64,000 bases of DNA from JAMCRM01 sp035561075 (GTDB lineage: Bacteria; Acidobacteriota; Terriglobia; Bryobacterales; Bryobacteraceae): the NCBI GenBank assembly GCA_035561075.1, contig DATMYF010000037.1:1-64000 (forward strand), in the 5' to 3' direction. The notes below the pieces were generated by a model. That model ran no database searches, was not told the DNA's origin, and was given only the letters and a program-made list of their open reading frames with translations. The translations under genes and the position numbers were made by a program. Of the stretch, positions 1 to 8,752 are shown one piece after another. Position 1 is the stretch's first letter; every line of letters begins with the position of its first letter.

Positions 1-46
1 ACTGCTGCACCGCTCGTTGTTGGTCGATCTGGTATCGTTTCTTCAT
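1..46 (-). CDS. 5' end of an unidentified gene, cut by the window edge
   Basis: Only the first 15 codons lie in the window, reading leftward from an ATG at 46-44 (MKKRYQIDQQ...). A strong Shine-Dalgarno sequence (AAAGGAGAG, complement of 51-59) sits at normal spacing, which is the main reason to accept the start. The visible residues are basic and polar and do not identify a family. It diverges from the broken gene at 64-529. Confidence 0.4.
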   Translation of the reverse strand, partial: MKKRYQIDQQRAVQQ

Positions 47-63
47 AGCGACTCTCCTTTTTC

Positions 64-529
64 TTGGCAGAAAATCACTCGAAGGCTATCACGCCTTCGG
101 GTGCGAGAGTCGCTACTTTCTACGCTTTAACGGGCATTCTCGTTATGCACCCGCTTGAGGCTGGTAAGCCAATCAAGTATGAGGTTCATTTCTTGAATGC
201 GGGCCGTTCTCGCGCTGTCAGCGTCACAACTATCACCTCTGCCGATGTTTTAGGAACCGATCAGGCATTTCCGTCTGACCCTGTATATAGAACTCAGAAC
301 TCGCCAAGTGTCTCGGTGGTACTGCCGACCGAAAGAATCATAACGTACGGCGAAGGCGCAGTAGTCCAGCCTTTGTTGGTTGAGAGCCTCAACAGGGGGG
401 CGCGCGTTTCACGGCAGGATTACCTATGACGACGCGGATGGAAAACACCACACAACGACATTCTGTGATTACTATGTGCCAGGGAGGGCGACTCTAAGTG
501 CCTGCTCTGGACACAACGCTGCGAATTGA
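64..529 (+). pseudogene. Hypothetical protein broken by a frameshift in a G-run
   Basis: The first frame gives about 110 residues, including a stretch of the type PLEAGKPIKYEVHFLNAG, then hits a stop at 427-429. Skipping one base in the six-G run at 395-400 joins it to a second frame that reads GRITYDDADGKHHTTTFCDY and ends at 529. The join reconstitutes the look of a widespread uncharacterised family ending in a G.I.Y.D..G..H.T.FC block. Those proteins usually have N-terminal membrane helices, absent here, so the 5' end may also be lost: the only in-frame start is a TTG without a ribosome site. Five Gs instead of six would restore the frame. Function unknown. Confidence 0.55.
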
Positions 530-687
530 AGTGACGGGCGGTCTTCAGCCCCTGCCCATTGGATGATCCGGAAAACTCGGGCCACAAGGGGGGATGGGCT
601 GATTGAGACTCTTGAAGACCGACCGAGGTTGGTACTGGCCAAGCGTTCGGCGGGAATCCGCGTGGGGTCTTCTACGACGGACTGGGG

Positions 688-1301
688 CTACGCCGCGGTC
701 CCCTGCCTCCGCTCGAACAACTCCCGCCGCCCCACATTCTGGCTGTAGCGCGGATTCTTGATCTTCACCCAACTGGTTTCCTCCGGCGTATAAAGCCCGT
801 CCGCCCTCTTCGCCACGATGCCCTCCATGTCCTGCTCGCACACGGCCCGGAAGAGATCGACGCCGCACTCGGCCACATGGTCCACGTACAAGACCGGGCA
901 CGCGCCCTGCGGTACGATGCCGCTAAGCAGGCGCTTGCGTTCCAGCAAAGGCAGGCCGCGCAAGTCCCGGCCATCAAGCGATAGCAGATCGAAGGCGAAC
1001 AAGTACTGCGGCCCGCGGCGGCGCATGAGCTGGTAGAACATCGGCTTGCCATCACGTCCTAAATGGACGATCTCCCGTCGAGAACGGCGTCCCTCACGCC
1101 GAGCGCCGGGCCTATGGCTGTGTTCAACTCGGGGAAGGATCGGAACACGTTCTCATTCCGCGACACGAGCCGGGCCCGGCCATCCTCGATGTAGGCCAGG
1201 GCGCGGAAGCCGTCGTACTTTAGCTCGTAGATCCAGGACGGGTGGTCGAAGGGCGCGGGGAGACGCGCCAGGGGCATGGGGGTGAAGCGGGGAAGGGACA
1301 C
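688..1301 (-). pseudogene. Mini ATP-dependent DNA ligase (adenylation domain only), frameshifted
   Basis: ATP-dependent ligases seal nicks through a lysyl-AMP intermediate. From a GTG at 1301 the protein carries the nucleotidyltransferase signatures in order: KYDG with the active lysine (motif I), RLVSRN, then LDG, where the frame breaks at 1074-1076. The next frame resumes with EIVHL, FAFDLLSLDG, EGIVAKR (motif IV) and WVKIKNP (motif V), ending at 688. Adding one G to the GGG restores the DGE motif exactly, so one base has been lost. The restored protein would be about 204 residues, matching short stand-alone ligase-like proteins that lack the OB fold and any LigD polymerase or nuclease domain. 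It lies in the integrated element with other frameshifted genes. Confidence 0.75.
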
Positions 1302-1344
1302 CTGATTTCATTGTAGCGGGGGATAAACCCACCTCAAGCCGGGG

Positions 1345-2121
1345 TTACTTCTTCGAGAGAAGCTCTGTTCGGCCATGACCCAACCATCGAAAACGGATGT
1401 GCCGGGTTAGCTTTTTCTCGTCCACCAGCACCTCTATCGTTCCAACCCACTCGCCGGGGGGAACCTCGACACGACCACGTGTGCGATTCTGGCCCGAAGC
1501 ATATCCCGAAGTGTATTCGATCCGGGGCCTGCCACTCGTGTCCGTAACAAGCCACCAGCGTTGCGGCTGACTATAGTGCAGAGTACTGCTGCTCGTCGCC
1601 GAATCGAGGTGAACGGTACCGCATCGGAAAGCTCCGGTGCTGTTGTGAAGTTCGGCCACTGTATGAGGCAATCCGGCTTCAAGTTTCTGGAGATTTGTGA
1701 GCACAACTTGGCATCTGTGCCCCCGGTCCCGGTCAAATGCCTGCATCACGGAGATTAGTATGCCGTGCTGGTGCGTGAGCGGCTCGACCTTCAGTCCTTC
1801 GATTTCGGTCGTTACTGAGGAGAGCGCAATTTCAACTGGCCCATCCTTGAAACCCAGCGTATCACCCGGGGATGATGGGCGTGGCTTCTTGGGTTCGTGG
1901 TGGCGCAGCTTTCGGACCATAATGAACCCACATGCCCAGAAAACCAATCCCGTGACGAACACGATCCAACGCCAGTCCAGTCCGAGAAGCCAGGTTGCGG
2001 CTGTCGTCACGACCGTGGACAAACCAGGTAATAACCACCGGATGCCTTCCTTCATTAAGTCCCAAGCAGCGTCGCCCCAAACAGCGTCTGCGATCTTTCG
2101 CGGCCAGTCCTTTACCTGCAC
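1345..2121 (-). CDS. Hypothetical membrane protein with two N-terminal helices
   Basis: 258 residues from a GTG start. Two hydrophobic segments near residues 30-48 and 52-70 are followed by a basic KLRHHEPKK stretch and a soluble C-terminal domain of about 180 residues with beta-rich character. The pattern is that of a protein anchored in the inner membrane by a helical hairpin with a large, probably cytoplasmic domain. I do not recognise a family. It is the longest intact reading frame in the element apart from the integrase and is probably cargo. Confidence 0.55.
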   Translation of the reverse strand: MQVKDWPRKIADAVWGDAAWDLMKEGIRWLLPGLSTVVTTAATWLLGLDWRWIVFVTGLVFWACGFIMVRKLRHHEPKKPRPSSPGDTLGFKDGPVEIALSSVTTEIEGLKVEPLTHQHGILISVMQAFDRDRGHRCQVVLTNLQKLEAGLPHTVAELHNSTGAFRCGTVHLDSATSSSTLHYSQPQRWWLVTDTSGRPRIEYTSGYASGQNRTRGRVEVPPGEWVGTIEVLVDEKKLTRHIRFRWLGHGRTELLSKK

Positions 2122-3112
2122 GCAGACACCGTATCACGCTTCCCGATCAAATGGACGTTCGCGATGTTTGAGGCGGGAAACGATGATGCCGCCTGCGGCT
2201 CCAAGGGTATATGATTTGCCGATGGCGACGGGCACCACCATCACCGTGCGGACCCCCGGCAAGGACCGCGTGATCGCGTGCCAGGACCACGGCACGCACT
2301 ACGTGCTGCCGGATGGCAGGCGCGTGGATGTGGGGTTCCTCCACGCCGCGCTCCGCACTTCGCCGGGCAGGCGGTGCCGGGTGACTTCTATGTACAGCCA
2401 GGCGACCGCGCCGCGAATAGCTTCACGGAACGGATTGTCACCGCCTCGCCGCGGCTGAACGCCGAGCCACTGCCGCGGTAGACGCCTGCTTAGTCGCCGC
2501 TATCCTGTGCGACGTGTTCGGCGTCGGGCACGTGAAGCAGGGAACGCACGGCAAGCTGTACCTCAACTTCCCGTAAACGGCAGGGGCGGCAGCCCGTCGA
2601 TCCGACGCCATCCTTCGCCTGGGTTCGACGCGCTCGACTTCGATATCGTCAAAGTATTCGTCGAGCACGGCCGCGCGCTCCTCGGCCAGGGGTGGGGAGC
2701 AGTAGTCCTCCTCGCCCCATACCGCGAGCCCGCGTTCGTCGAGACGCGCGTGCGTCAAGGAGTGCGTCAGCGCCCGACCGAGCCTTTGGTATGGTCTACC
2801 AGGTGCCCACGCACGAGCGGTCAAAACGGGATTCTACGGGCGCTCGTGAGGCGCGCTACAATAGCCCATCTTGGTATCATACGTTTATCCCCGGCAGGCG
2901 CACCGCACGGCCCGTTCAGAGGGCCGCATATGATCGGGCAGATGTCTGTCTCTATGCACGTATTCAATCCGCGCAATCCCTCTTTGCGACATCGGCGCTA
3001 TTAGGCGTCCACGCAGCGCGTTTTTGTGCCCGCCCCGGTTGGGCGAAATCACAGCGTATTAGCGGTAGCTCAAAGCACGTTGCGTGTAATCCCTTATCGG
3101 AAGGATGTTCGC
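2122..3112. other. Stretch without a confident gene; degraded coding fragments
   Basis: No intact gene is supported. Coding-like fragments on the plus strand begin at ATG 2222 (MATGTTITVRTPGKD...), appear to continue in another frame near 2350-2480 (PGDFYVQPGDRAANSF), and in a third frame end at 2574-2576 with CDVFGVGHVKQGTHGKLY. They could be one small gene with two frameshifts. On the minus strand, 2438-2824 has an acidic stretch (LDEYFDDIEVE) that could be a fragment of another gene, but plus-strand frames there look equally plausible. I see no RNA gene or repeat. Confidence 0.3.
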
Positions 3113-3319
3113 ATGAACGAATTTCTTGAAAAGCACTACACCGTCAGTGAGCTTGCCGAGTTGTGGAATCTGGACCGCGAGACGGTGCGCCGTCTCGTCA
3201 AAGACGAGCCTGATGTAGTGAATTTGCGGCGGGGTCCGCAACGCGCGCGCACCACGTATACGGTACCTGAATCGGTTGCCCGCCGTATCCACACCAAGCT
3301 GTTTAATCCGGCCGCCTGA
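3113..3319 (+). CDS. Small helix-turn-helix protein, excisionase-like
   Basis: 68 residues from ATG 3113, preceded by GGAAGG at good spacing. Residues 9-32 (YTVSELAELWNLDRETVRRL) form a winged-HTH of the MerR/excisionase type, followed by a basic wing (RRGPQRARTTY) and a short helix. In-frame codons upstream exist, but the ribosome site picks this start. It converges on the integrase with a shared terminator between them, a usual position for a recombination directionality factor. A small transcriptional repressor of the element is the alternative. Confidence 0.6.
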   Translation: MNEFLEKHYTVSELAELWNLDRETVRRLVKDEPDVVNLRRGPQRARTTYTVPESVARRIHTKLFNPAA

Positions 3320-3331
3320 CAACTGCTAAAA

Positions 3332-3359
3332 GCCCCGGTGCGGATCTCCGCGCCGGGGC
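3332..3359. terminator. Bidirectional hairpin between HTH gene and integrase
   Basis: Arms GCCCCGGTGCGGA and TCCGCGCCGGGGC pair almost completely (one G-T opposition) around a 2-nt centre. The hairpin lies between the stops of two convergent genes (3319 and 3376) and has a run of As on its left side, which would give Us for leftward transcription. Confidence 0.6.
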
Positions 3360-3375
3360 ACGGTCCACAAGGCTC

Positions 3376-4706
3376 CTAATCGGTCGTCCCGATCTTCTTC
3401 GTCGCAACCACCTTCACTGAATTCGGTTTGGGCGTCCCGACTAAGGCTCCCTTCAGTACGTTTCGCACGCGCGCCTGTCGTTCAGGCACCCACTTGGAGT
3501 AGTGCTTACGCACCATCTCCTCGGTGTCGCCGATCAACACCGCTACCATCCCTACATCCACGCCGTCCTGGAACAAGATGCGTACGAAGGTGTGGCGGAA
3601 GCGGTGGTGCGTGGGCTTCTCGGCCCAGGGGCCATTCTTCTCCCACATGGCCTTCAGTTTCCGCCGCCACACATCGGTGACCACGTTCATGTCCTTGGTG
3701 GTATGTGCGCCAAAGATGAGCGGGCCGATGCGCTTGGCGCGCGCGTGAATCCGCTCCTGCAACCACTCGGGGACCCAGGTGTTGATGGGCTCGTCGTTCT
3801 TCTTGGCGTGCAGGAAGATTTCTCCCTCGTCGTTGAGGCGCGTGATATGGAAGGTCGCCACGTCGGAGATGCGCAGCCCGGTGTACGCAGAGATGGAGAT
3901 GAAGTCGGCCAGGTCCTCACCCGTCCACTTGCGGTGGTATTCCCGGTAGCGGGTCTCCGTCGCTACTACGCGACCACTCTTCTTCTTGGGCAACTCGCGC
4001 AATTCCGTTTTCCCGATGGCGTCACAGCCGTCGTACATGCGCTGCAACTCCGCGTCGGTGTAGGGGCTCTTCTGGCGCGTGGCGGCCGCGTTGTTTCGTT
4101 TGGTGCGCCGGGCCTTGAAACGCGCCGGGTTTTCGGAGATCCACTTGTTTTCGAGGCAGAACTCGAAGAACGCTTTCAGGTTGCTGATATCCTTGCTCGC
4201 CGTCACCGGGCTGACCCCCCATGAGCCGCGGAATTCGCGCACATCGGCCGGGCTCCACTGGCGAAGTATCACGTAGCCCTTGGACGCGGAGAACTTTTTC
4301 AGCTTGCGCATGAGGATGCCGTACTTCTTCACCGTATTGGGCGCGGAGTTTTCCTGATGCTCCTTAATGAAGGCCGCCGTGGCTTTCTCGATGGACACGG
4401 ACTCGTCGGGGTTGGCTGTGTTCAAGGTCGCGGCGGTGGGTAGGGAAGCCGTCACTGCCGCCAGATGGCCGTCCCATGTCCCGGCTGCTTCCCACGCCGC
4501 GGCTACCGCCTTCGCTTCGGGCCAGGTGATCTTGCCCGTGCTCACGCGCCGGAACTGGCCGAGCGTCCCCTCGGCATAGATCGGGCATCTGCACTTTTTG
4601 TGGTTGCGCCGGGTTTCGTCCGTCTCGAAGGTGCGGAGTTCGCGGGGGTGCCCGCCTTCGCACTTACCTTGCTTGCGGTAGTCCTGCGGTACAGCGTGAG
4701 GGCCAT
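3376..4706 (-). CDS. Tyrosine recombinase (integrase), frameshifted near the start
   Basis: Phage/ICE-type tyrosine integrase that would act at the adjacent tRNA-Ser. The C-terminal catalytic domain shows the first Arg (TGLRISD), the HxxR box (HRFRH) and the nucleophile Tyr (RKHYSKW) about 40 residues from the end. Before it come a SAM-like core-binding domain (PNTVKKYGILMRKLKKF) and an N-terminal Cys-bearing basic region (KKCRCPIY). The natural start is probably ATG 4706 (MALTLYRR), which has AGGAAAGG upstream, but that frame runs out of the integrase frame after about eight codons. One G added to the AGGAC near 4685 would join them (RRDYRKQGKC). Without it the frame opens only at 4779, with no ribosome site and an odd N-terminus. 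The catalytic part is intact. Confidence 0.8.
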
Positions 4707-4770
4707 CGGGGAGCCTTTCCTGGTTTGCGCAAAGGTGGCGGCAACCAGAGGGCGAAGTGTACCACCCTTT

Positions 4771-4790
4771 GCACCCCATTGCACCCCATT
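4771..4790. repeat. Tandem 10-bp repeat between integrase and tRNA
   Basis: GCACCCCATT occurs twice back to back. The pair lies 35 bp from the tRNA 3' end and just upstream of the integrase start, a position where arm-type integrase or excisionase sites are often found. That role is inference only. Confidence 0.4.
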
Positions 4791-4824
4791 TTGACTTGCT
4801 GCTTGTAAGTGATTGATTCTAAAC

Positions 4825-4914
4825 TGGCGGAGAGAGAGGGATTCGAACCCTCGATAGAGTTTCCCCTATACACGCTTTCCAAGCGTGCGCCTTCAACCAC
4901 TCGGCCATCTCTCC
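4825..4914 (-). tRNA. tRNA-Ser(GGA)
   Basis: The minus strand folds as a class II tRNA: acceptor GGAGAGA/TCTCTCC, D arm with GCCGAG, anticodon stem CACGC/GCGTG around loop TTGGAAA (anticodon GGA, reading UCC), a long variable arm, a T arm with GGTTCGAATCC, discriminator G and an encoded CCA. The integrase starts 118 bp beyond its 3' end in the same direction, so the tRNA 3' end is the probable attachment site, with the element extending to the left. I found no second copy of the tRNA 3' end in 1-4800, so the other att site is probably outside the window. Confidence 0.95.
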
Positions 4915-4964
4915 GCGATGTGGGTCTTGTTTCAGAATAGCATGGCGAGGGTTGAACTCGTAGC

Positions 4965-6305
4965 CTACTGCTTGATGATGGTGCCGTCGCGGCGGCGGAT
5001 TTCCCCCCATCCGCCGTTCAGTTTCGAGCGTGCGCCCTCGAAGCTCCCGTACGGGTACTTCGCGGCCAATTTCTCGTCTACTTCGATGCCCCAGCCGGGG
5101 GCCTCGGTGGCGTAGAGATACCCGTTCTTCATCGCCGGACAGCCGCGGAACACTTCCTGCGCCCGCTCGTGGAATGGCGAGTACTCCTGCACGCCGAAGT
5201 TGTAGCAGGCGAGATCGAGCGCCACGTTGGCCGCATGCCCGATGGGCGATACATCGCCCGGCCCGTGCCATGCCGTCTTCACCCCGAATGCCTCCCCCAT
5301 GGCGGCGATCTTGCGGCATGGCGTCACCCCGCCGACCTGTGAGACGTGCATCCGCATGTAGTCGATCAGCCGCTCCGCAATCAGCGGGGTCCACTCGTGC
5401 GGGCTGTTGAACAGTTCCCCCATCGCGAGGGGCGTTGCGCACTGCTGCCGGATTTGCCGGAACCAGGCGATGTCCTCGGGGGAGACCGGGTCCTCCAAAA
5501 AAAACAGCCGGAAGCGTTCCACGTCCTTGGCGAATTGCACGGCTTGAATGGGGGAGATGCGCTCGTGGACGTCGTGCAGCAGTTCCACTTCGTCGCCCAA
5601 CTGCTTGCGGCACTCTTCCAGCATCTTGAGTGCGCGCCGCATGTAGGCGGCCGGCTCGAACACCGGCGTCGCGTGCAACGCCTCGACCCGTGCGGAAGCG
5701 CCTCCGCTGCCATAGCCGGACATTCCAGGCACACCGATCTGCACGCGCACGTGCCGGAAGCCGCGCTCCATGTAGCGCCTCGCGTTCTCGATGACTTCGG
5801 GAATTTCCGCCCCGGAGGCGTGCCCGTAACAGTCCACCGCTTCCCGGCACTTGCCCCCGAGCAATTGGTAGACGGGCATCCCGGCCTGCCGCCCCTTGAT
5901 ATCCCAGAGCGCCTGGTCCACCCCGCTGATGGCGTTGTTCAGCACCGGTCCGTTGCGCCAGTAGGAGCTGTTGTAGCAGGCCTGCCAGAGGTCGTCGATG
6001 CGGTCCGCCGGCTTGCCTTCGAGAAATGGCCGCAGGTACTTCTCGACCGCGGCGTTCACCAGTTCGGCGCGCTGCGTGTAGGTGCCGCAGCCGTAGCCGT
6101 AGAGCCCGTCCTGGTCGGTTAGAATTTTGACGACAGTGAGGCGCAGCCCGGCGGGTGCCGTGGCGATCACCTGCACGTCCCGGATCCTGGGAGACGGCAT
6201 CGCGCGGGTGGCCCGTGCCGCCTGTTCCTGCGCCGCCAGTTCCCGGTCCGTCACGGCGACGGCCAGCGCGCCCCCGGCCGCTCGCAGAAGGTTGCGTCTG
6301 AGCAT
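4965..6305 (-). CDS. Enolase-superfamily dehydratase/racemase-like protein, Tat-exported
   Basis: About 446 residues from ATG 6305 (MLRRNLLRAAGGALAVAV), an RR-containing Tat-like signal. The rest is a mandelate racemase/muconate lactonising-type protein: an N-terminal capping domain (TDQDGLYGYGCGTYTQRAE), then a barrel with ALWDIKGRQAGMPVYQLLGG, a metal-ligand strand (LLHDVHERI), FFLEDPV, and a late MHVSQVGGVTPCRKIA strand followed by TAWHGPGD. The HV.ER and WHGPGD elements resemble the mannonate dehydratase/RspA branch, so a sugar-acid dehydratase is the best guess; the substrate cannot be read. Export is unusual for this family but recurs in acidobacteria. Upstream (6306-6732) lies insertion debris. 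Confidence 0.75.
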   Translation of the reverse strand: MLRRNLLRAAGGALAVAVTDRELAAQEQAARATRAMPSPRIRDVQVIATAPAGLRLTVVKILTDQDGLYGYGCGTYTQRAELVNAAVEKYLRPFLEGKPADRIDDLWQACYNSSYWRNGPVLNNAISGVDQALWDIKGRQAGMPVYQLLGGKCREAVDCYGHASGAEIPEVIENARRYMERGFRHVRVQIGVPGMSGYGSGGASARVEALHATPVFEPAAYMRRALKMLEECRKQLGDEVELLHDVHERISPIQAVQFAKDVERFRLFFLEDPVSPEDIAWFRQIRQQCATPLAMGELFNSPHEWTPLIAERLIDYMRMHVSQVGGVTPCRKIAAMGEAFGVKTAWHGPGDVSPIGHAANVALDLACYNFGVQEYSPFHERAQEVFRGCPAMKNGYLYATEAPGWGIEVDEKLAAKYPYGSFEGARSKLNGGWGEIRRRDGTIIKQ

Positions 6306-6338
6306 GCCCAATAGCATACTCCCGGGCAGGGAAGCTTG

Positions 6339-6450
6339 GTTGGCGCCGCAGGTTGCGCTCTCGGGAAACGAGCATCAGCACATACAGGATCAGCACCGCC
6401 CATGCGGCCGTGAAGCCTTAAAACATGAAGGTGAAATTGCGTTCGTCCAT
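6339..6450 (-). pseudogene. Truncated ccmD copy
   Basis: From ATG 6450 it reads MDERNFTFMF, identical to the intact ccmD, then hits TAA at 6418-6420 where the intact gene has TAC (Tyr). The frame beyond still encodes the membrane segment (ILYVLMLVSRERNLRRQ), but the last third is replaced by unrelated sequence at 6338. It cannot make a CcmD protein. Confidence 0.85.
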
Positions 6451-6496
6451 GGCCAATCCTTACATTGCGTGCGCGTGGCGGCGCATCGAATCGATT
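6339..6496. repeat. 158-bp copy of the ccmC/ccmD junction (partner at 8797-8954)
   Basis: The block aligns without gaps and in the same orientation to 8797-8954, with nine mismatches by eye. It contains the last codons and stop of ccmC and most of ccmD. The homology ends at 6496, exactly where the transposase remnant begins. Confidence 0.95.
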
Positions 6497-6732
6497 ACAA
6501 GATGATGCGCGGGCTTTCGACCCGCAACTATGGTGCAGTAGTGAAGGAGTTCAGCGAGGCGTACGGCATCGAGAAGTCAGCGGTGAGAAAGTGAAGCAAC
6601 TGATGGAGCGGCCGCTACCCGAGCGCGGCGCGGAGCCTGGAAGAAGGAATGGAGGAAACCCTCACGGTTGACAAACTGGGAGTGCCGGACCAGCGGCAGT
6701 TCCGCAAGGTCATCCGCTACTGCACTAACTGA
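6497..6732 (+). pseudogene. IS256-family transposase remnant
   Basis: Three fragments read in order through different frames: MMRGLSTRNYGAVVKEFSEAYG, then EKVKQLMERPL, then SLEEGMEETLTVDKLGV followed by FRKVIRYCTN. This is the order and wording of the middle part of IS256/Mutator-type transposases, with internal deletions and frameshifts and no terminal repeats seen. Its end overlaps the stop of the BNR-4 gene by a few bases. Confidence 0.75.
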
Positions 6733-8098
6733 TCACTTCTGGTTTCTGGAAATCTCCGGTCATCTCAGTCGGCAGTTTCCAGACGTGCGTGCCCTGCTGA
6801 TTGGTGAAGTACAGGCTTGACTTCGATGGTTGTTTGACGTCGCCGTCAGCCCAAAGTGCATAGAACTCCGGATGTGCGTTAATCGGGCGCCGGGCGTATG
6901 TGTGATGAAAACGGGTGTCGTGCGTCAGTTGCCGGACCACCTCCCACGAACCGCCAAGATCACGGCTCGTCCACATGACCATGTCGCCGCCGGTCCCATA
7001 TGGATCTGGCCCTGGCGCAGTTGGGGCGATGATCCGCCATGTCCCGTCGGCCTCAATGTAAAGGGGGCCGAAATCGAAGCAATTGTCTGAAGTAGTAAAG
7101 TTGCGGATCTGCCATGTCCGCCCGGTCCACCGTGCCGTGTGCCACGCAAACGGACCATTCTCGGCGGCGGGATGAATCCCTTGGCTCGTCAGATATAGCA
7201 GCACGGGCCGGCCTTGTGCGTCAAACTGTAAGTCTTTCAAAAAGACCAACAGCCCCTCTGCCTCGTAGTCGCGCACCATGGCTGGATTATGCACTTCGTA
7301 CAACGGAATGGAGAGCGGCTTCCCATCCGCACTCCGCCAGGTTCGACCCATATCCCTCGTTTCCATATAGTACAGGTTGGTCCGCTTGAGCGAGGTGAGC
7401 GGCGTGTCTGGATGATAGTTAAACATCGTCGCGACACGCCGGCCTCGACGGTTGCTGATCTGGTATTGCCCGCTCTCGATGTGCGCCAGTTTATGCGCTT
7501 TGCTCCACCGAACGCCCTCCGGGCTGGTCATCCAGTACAGCACCCGGTCGCCGTCCTCATACCGCGTGTGCAGGCACAGGAAGCCCTGCCCGGACAAATA
7601 CCACGGCTGGCCGTACGAGAAACTAGTGGTGAGGACGAGCTCGAATCCATCGATGCAGTACGGCTTCCTGCTGCGGCTGATGTAAGCCGGCCGCGAAGTC
7701 CCATGGGCGTTTGAGAAGATCCAGATGTGTCCGGCATCGTCGAGCATGAGGACCGGATTGTCGTGGGCGTCCGTGGTCCTCTTGTCGAGGAGAATCGTCG
7801 GACGCGGTACCATCCCAGTGGCATGGTCGTAGTAGGAAACCATGTGCAGAAGCGTTTGCTTTCCCTTCGCGGCACCACCATAACAGAAGAACGTCTTGTT
7901 CGCCTCCCTGGAGTAATACGCAATCGGGAGTTGCTGCTGCGGGTAAGTGGCGAAGCCACCGCTATAGACATACCGTGGGCCGGGCACGCCGCTCCTATAC
8001 CAGGTGCCTCTGTAGCCATCATCCTGGGCCTGGCTCAACGCCAGGCCCAGGGATGGCGCGCCAACCACGACTGATGTCAGAAAAGTGCGCCGTTTCAT
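6725..8098 (-). CDS. BNR-4 repeat protein, exported (sialidase-like propeller)
   Basis: 457 residues. MKRRTFLTSVVVGAPSLGLALSQA is a Tat-like signal peptide. The mature part has BNR-type blades: TRDMGRTWRS, TSRDLGGSWEV and TSPEGVRWSK are Asp-box-like, with repeated W/Y-rich strands, as in BNR-4 proteins found beside polysaccharide lyases. Several characterised relatives bind or cleave uronic-acid glycans, but the activity here is unknown. Base composition looks lower in G+C than the neighbours. The gene sits between IS256 and IS110 remnants and between the two copies of the ccmC/D block, so it was probably brought in by rearrangement or transfer. It appears intact. Confidence 0.7.
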   Translation of the reverse strand: MKRRTFLTSVVVGAPSLGLALSQAQDDGYRGTWYRSGVPGPRYVYSGGFATYPQQQLPIAYYSREANKTFFCYGGAAKGKQTLLHMVSYYDHATGMVPRPTILLDKRTTDAHDNPVLMLDDAGHIWIFSNAHGTSRPAYISRSRKPYCIDGFELVLTTSFSYGQPWYLSGQGFLCLHTRYEDGDRVLYWMTSPEGVRWSKAHKLAHIESGQYQISNRRGRRVATMFNYHPDTPLTSLKRTNLYYMETRDMGRTWRSADGKPLSIPLYEVHNPAMVRDYEAEGLLVFLKDLQFDAQGRPVLLYLTSQGIHPAAENGPFAWHTARWTGRTWQIRNFTTSDNCFDFGPLYIEADGTWRIIAPTAPGPDPYGTGGDMVMWTSRDLGGSWEVVRQLTHDTRFHHTYARRPINAHPEFYALWADGDVKQPSKSSLYFTNQQGTHVWKLPTEMTGDFQKPEVIS

Positions 8099-8245
8099 GT
8101 TTTCCCGTCAAGTCACAATGGGACGACCAACCCCGATTCGCAGTCGCGCTGGTTACCTGTGAATCGAAGGAAACAGCGGCGCAGAGCCGCACAAGAAAGG
8201 AGCCGGTCGCACGCCTAAGATACATGACCGCCGAGCAAACTTCCC
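8099..8245. other. Short stretch upstream of the BNR-4 gene, no gene seen
   Basis: No gene or recognisable signal. The sequence probably holds the BNR-4 promoter, but no convincing -35/-10 pair stands out. Confidence 0.3.
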
Positions 8246-8362
8246 GCGTTGGAGCCGCTTCGCAAGCTGGTCTCCAGGCTCGGCCCGCCGGATCGTTTGC
8301 GCGTCTGCTACGAAGCCGGCCTCACATGCGAGGTGATCGCGCCGTCTCCGACATGGTCAGGT
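8246..8362 (+). pseudogene. IS110-family transposase fragment
   Basis: The plus strand encodes PLRKLVSRLGPPDRLRVCYEAG followed directly by TCEVIAPSPTW. In IS110 transposases these two motifs (the YEAG of the DEDD-type domain and the CEVIAPS motif) are separated by roughly 20 residues, so the fragment has an internal deletion besides being truncated on both sides. No start codon or terminal sequence remains. Confidence 0.7.
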
Positions 8363-8752
8363 GTAAATATGCTAATATCGCCGCCACTGATTGTCAATAG
8401 CAAAAGACGTTTGACTGTATCAACTCTGGAACGTTGCTGCGGTGAGGTGCGGGCTTCCGGATGCCGGCTTCTTGTATCTTCTTTCGGGCAACTTTCGCGC
8501 AGAAATTCAAATGAAGCAGCAAGAATACGCCTGTGGGGGGGCTTCCGACGTCATCGCTTTCTTGAAGACCACCGGCTTACGCCGAGACGGACGAGCCGCA
8601 GCAGGACCGTCGCTACGAGTGCAGAGGAAGTCCCGAACGGCGCACCTTTGGTTGCCGATAGCAGATCGACCCGGGATTCGGGGGTCGGCACTCCATCCAT
8701 GGTCACGCTGATTTTGCCGCGGTCCGTGTAGAGGAACGTCCCGAGGGCCGGT
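8363..8752. other. Non-coding or degraded stretch
   Basis: AT-rich at the left end (8363-8410). A minus-strand frame at about 8630-8740 reads YTDRGKISVTMDGVPTPESRV, which looks coding but matches no family I recognise and lacks a start. I see nothing else identifiable. Confidence 0.3.

Noticed and set aside
2438..2824. 128-codon minus-strand frame with an acidic stretch
   Set aside because: Plus-strand frames over the same bases look equally coding-like and neither has a convincing start or known motif, so it is described only as degraded sequence.
5346..6122. 258-codon plus-strand frame opposite the enolase-superfamily gene
   Set aside because: Shadow of a well-supported minus-strand gene; no motifs.
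4819..6396. 525-codon minus-strand frame running from the ccmD relic through the enolase gene into the tRNA
   Set aside because: Only its first residues are meaningful, because they translate the ccmD relic (ILYVLMLVSRERNLRR). The rest is out of frame with the enolase-superfamily protein and reads through a tRNA gene.
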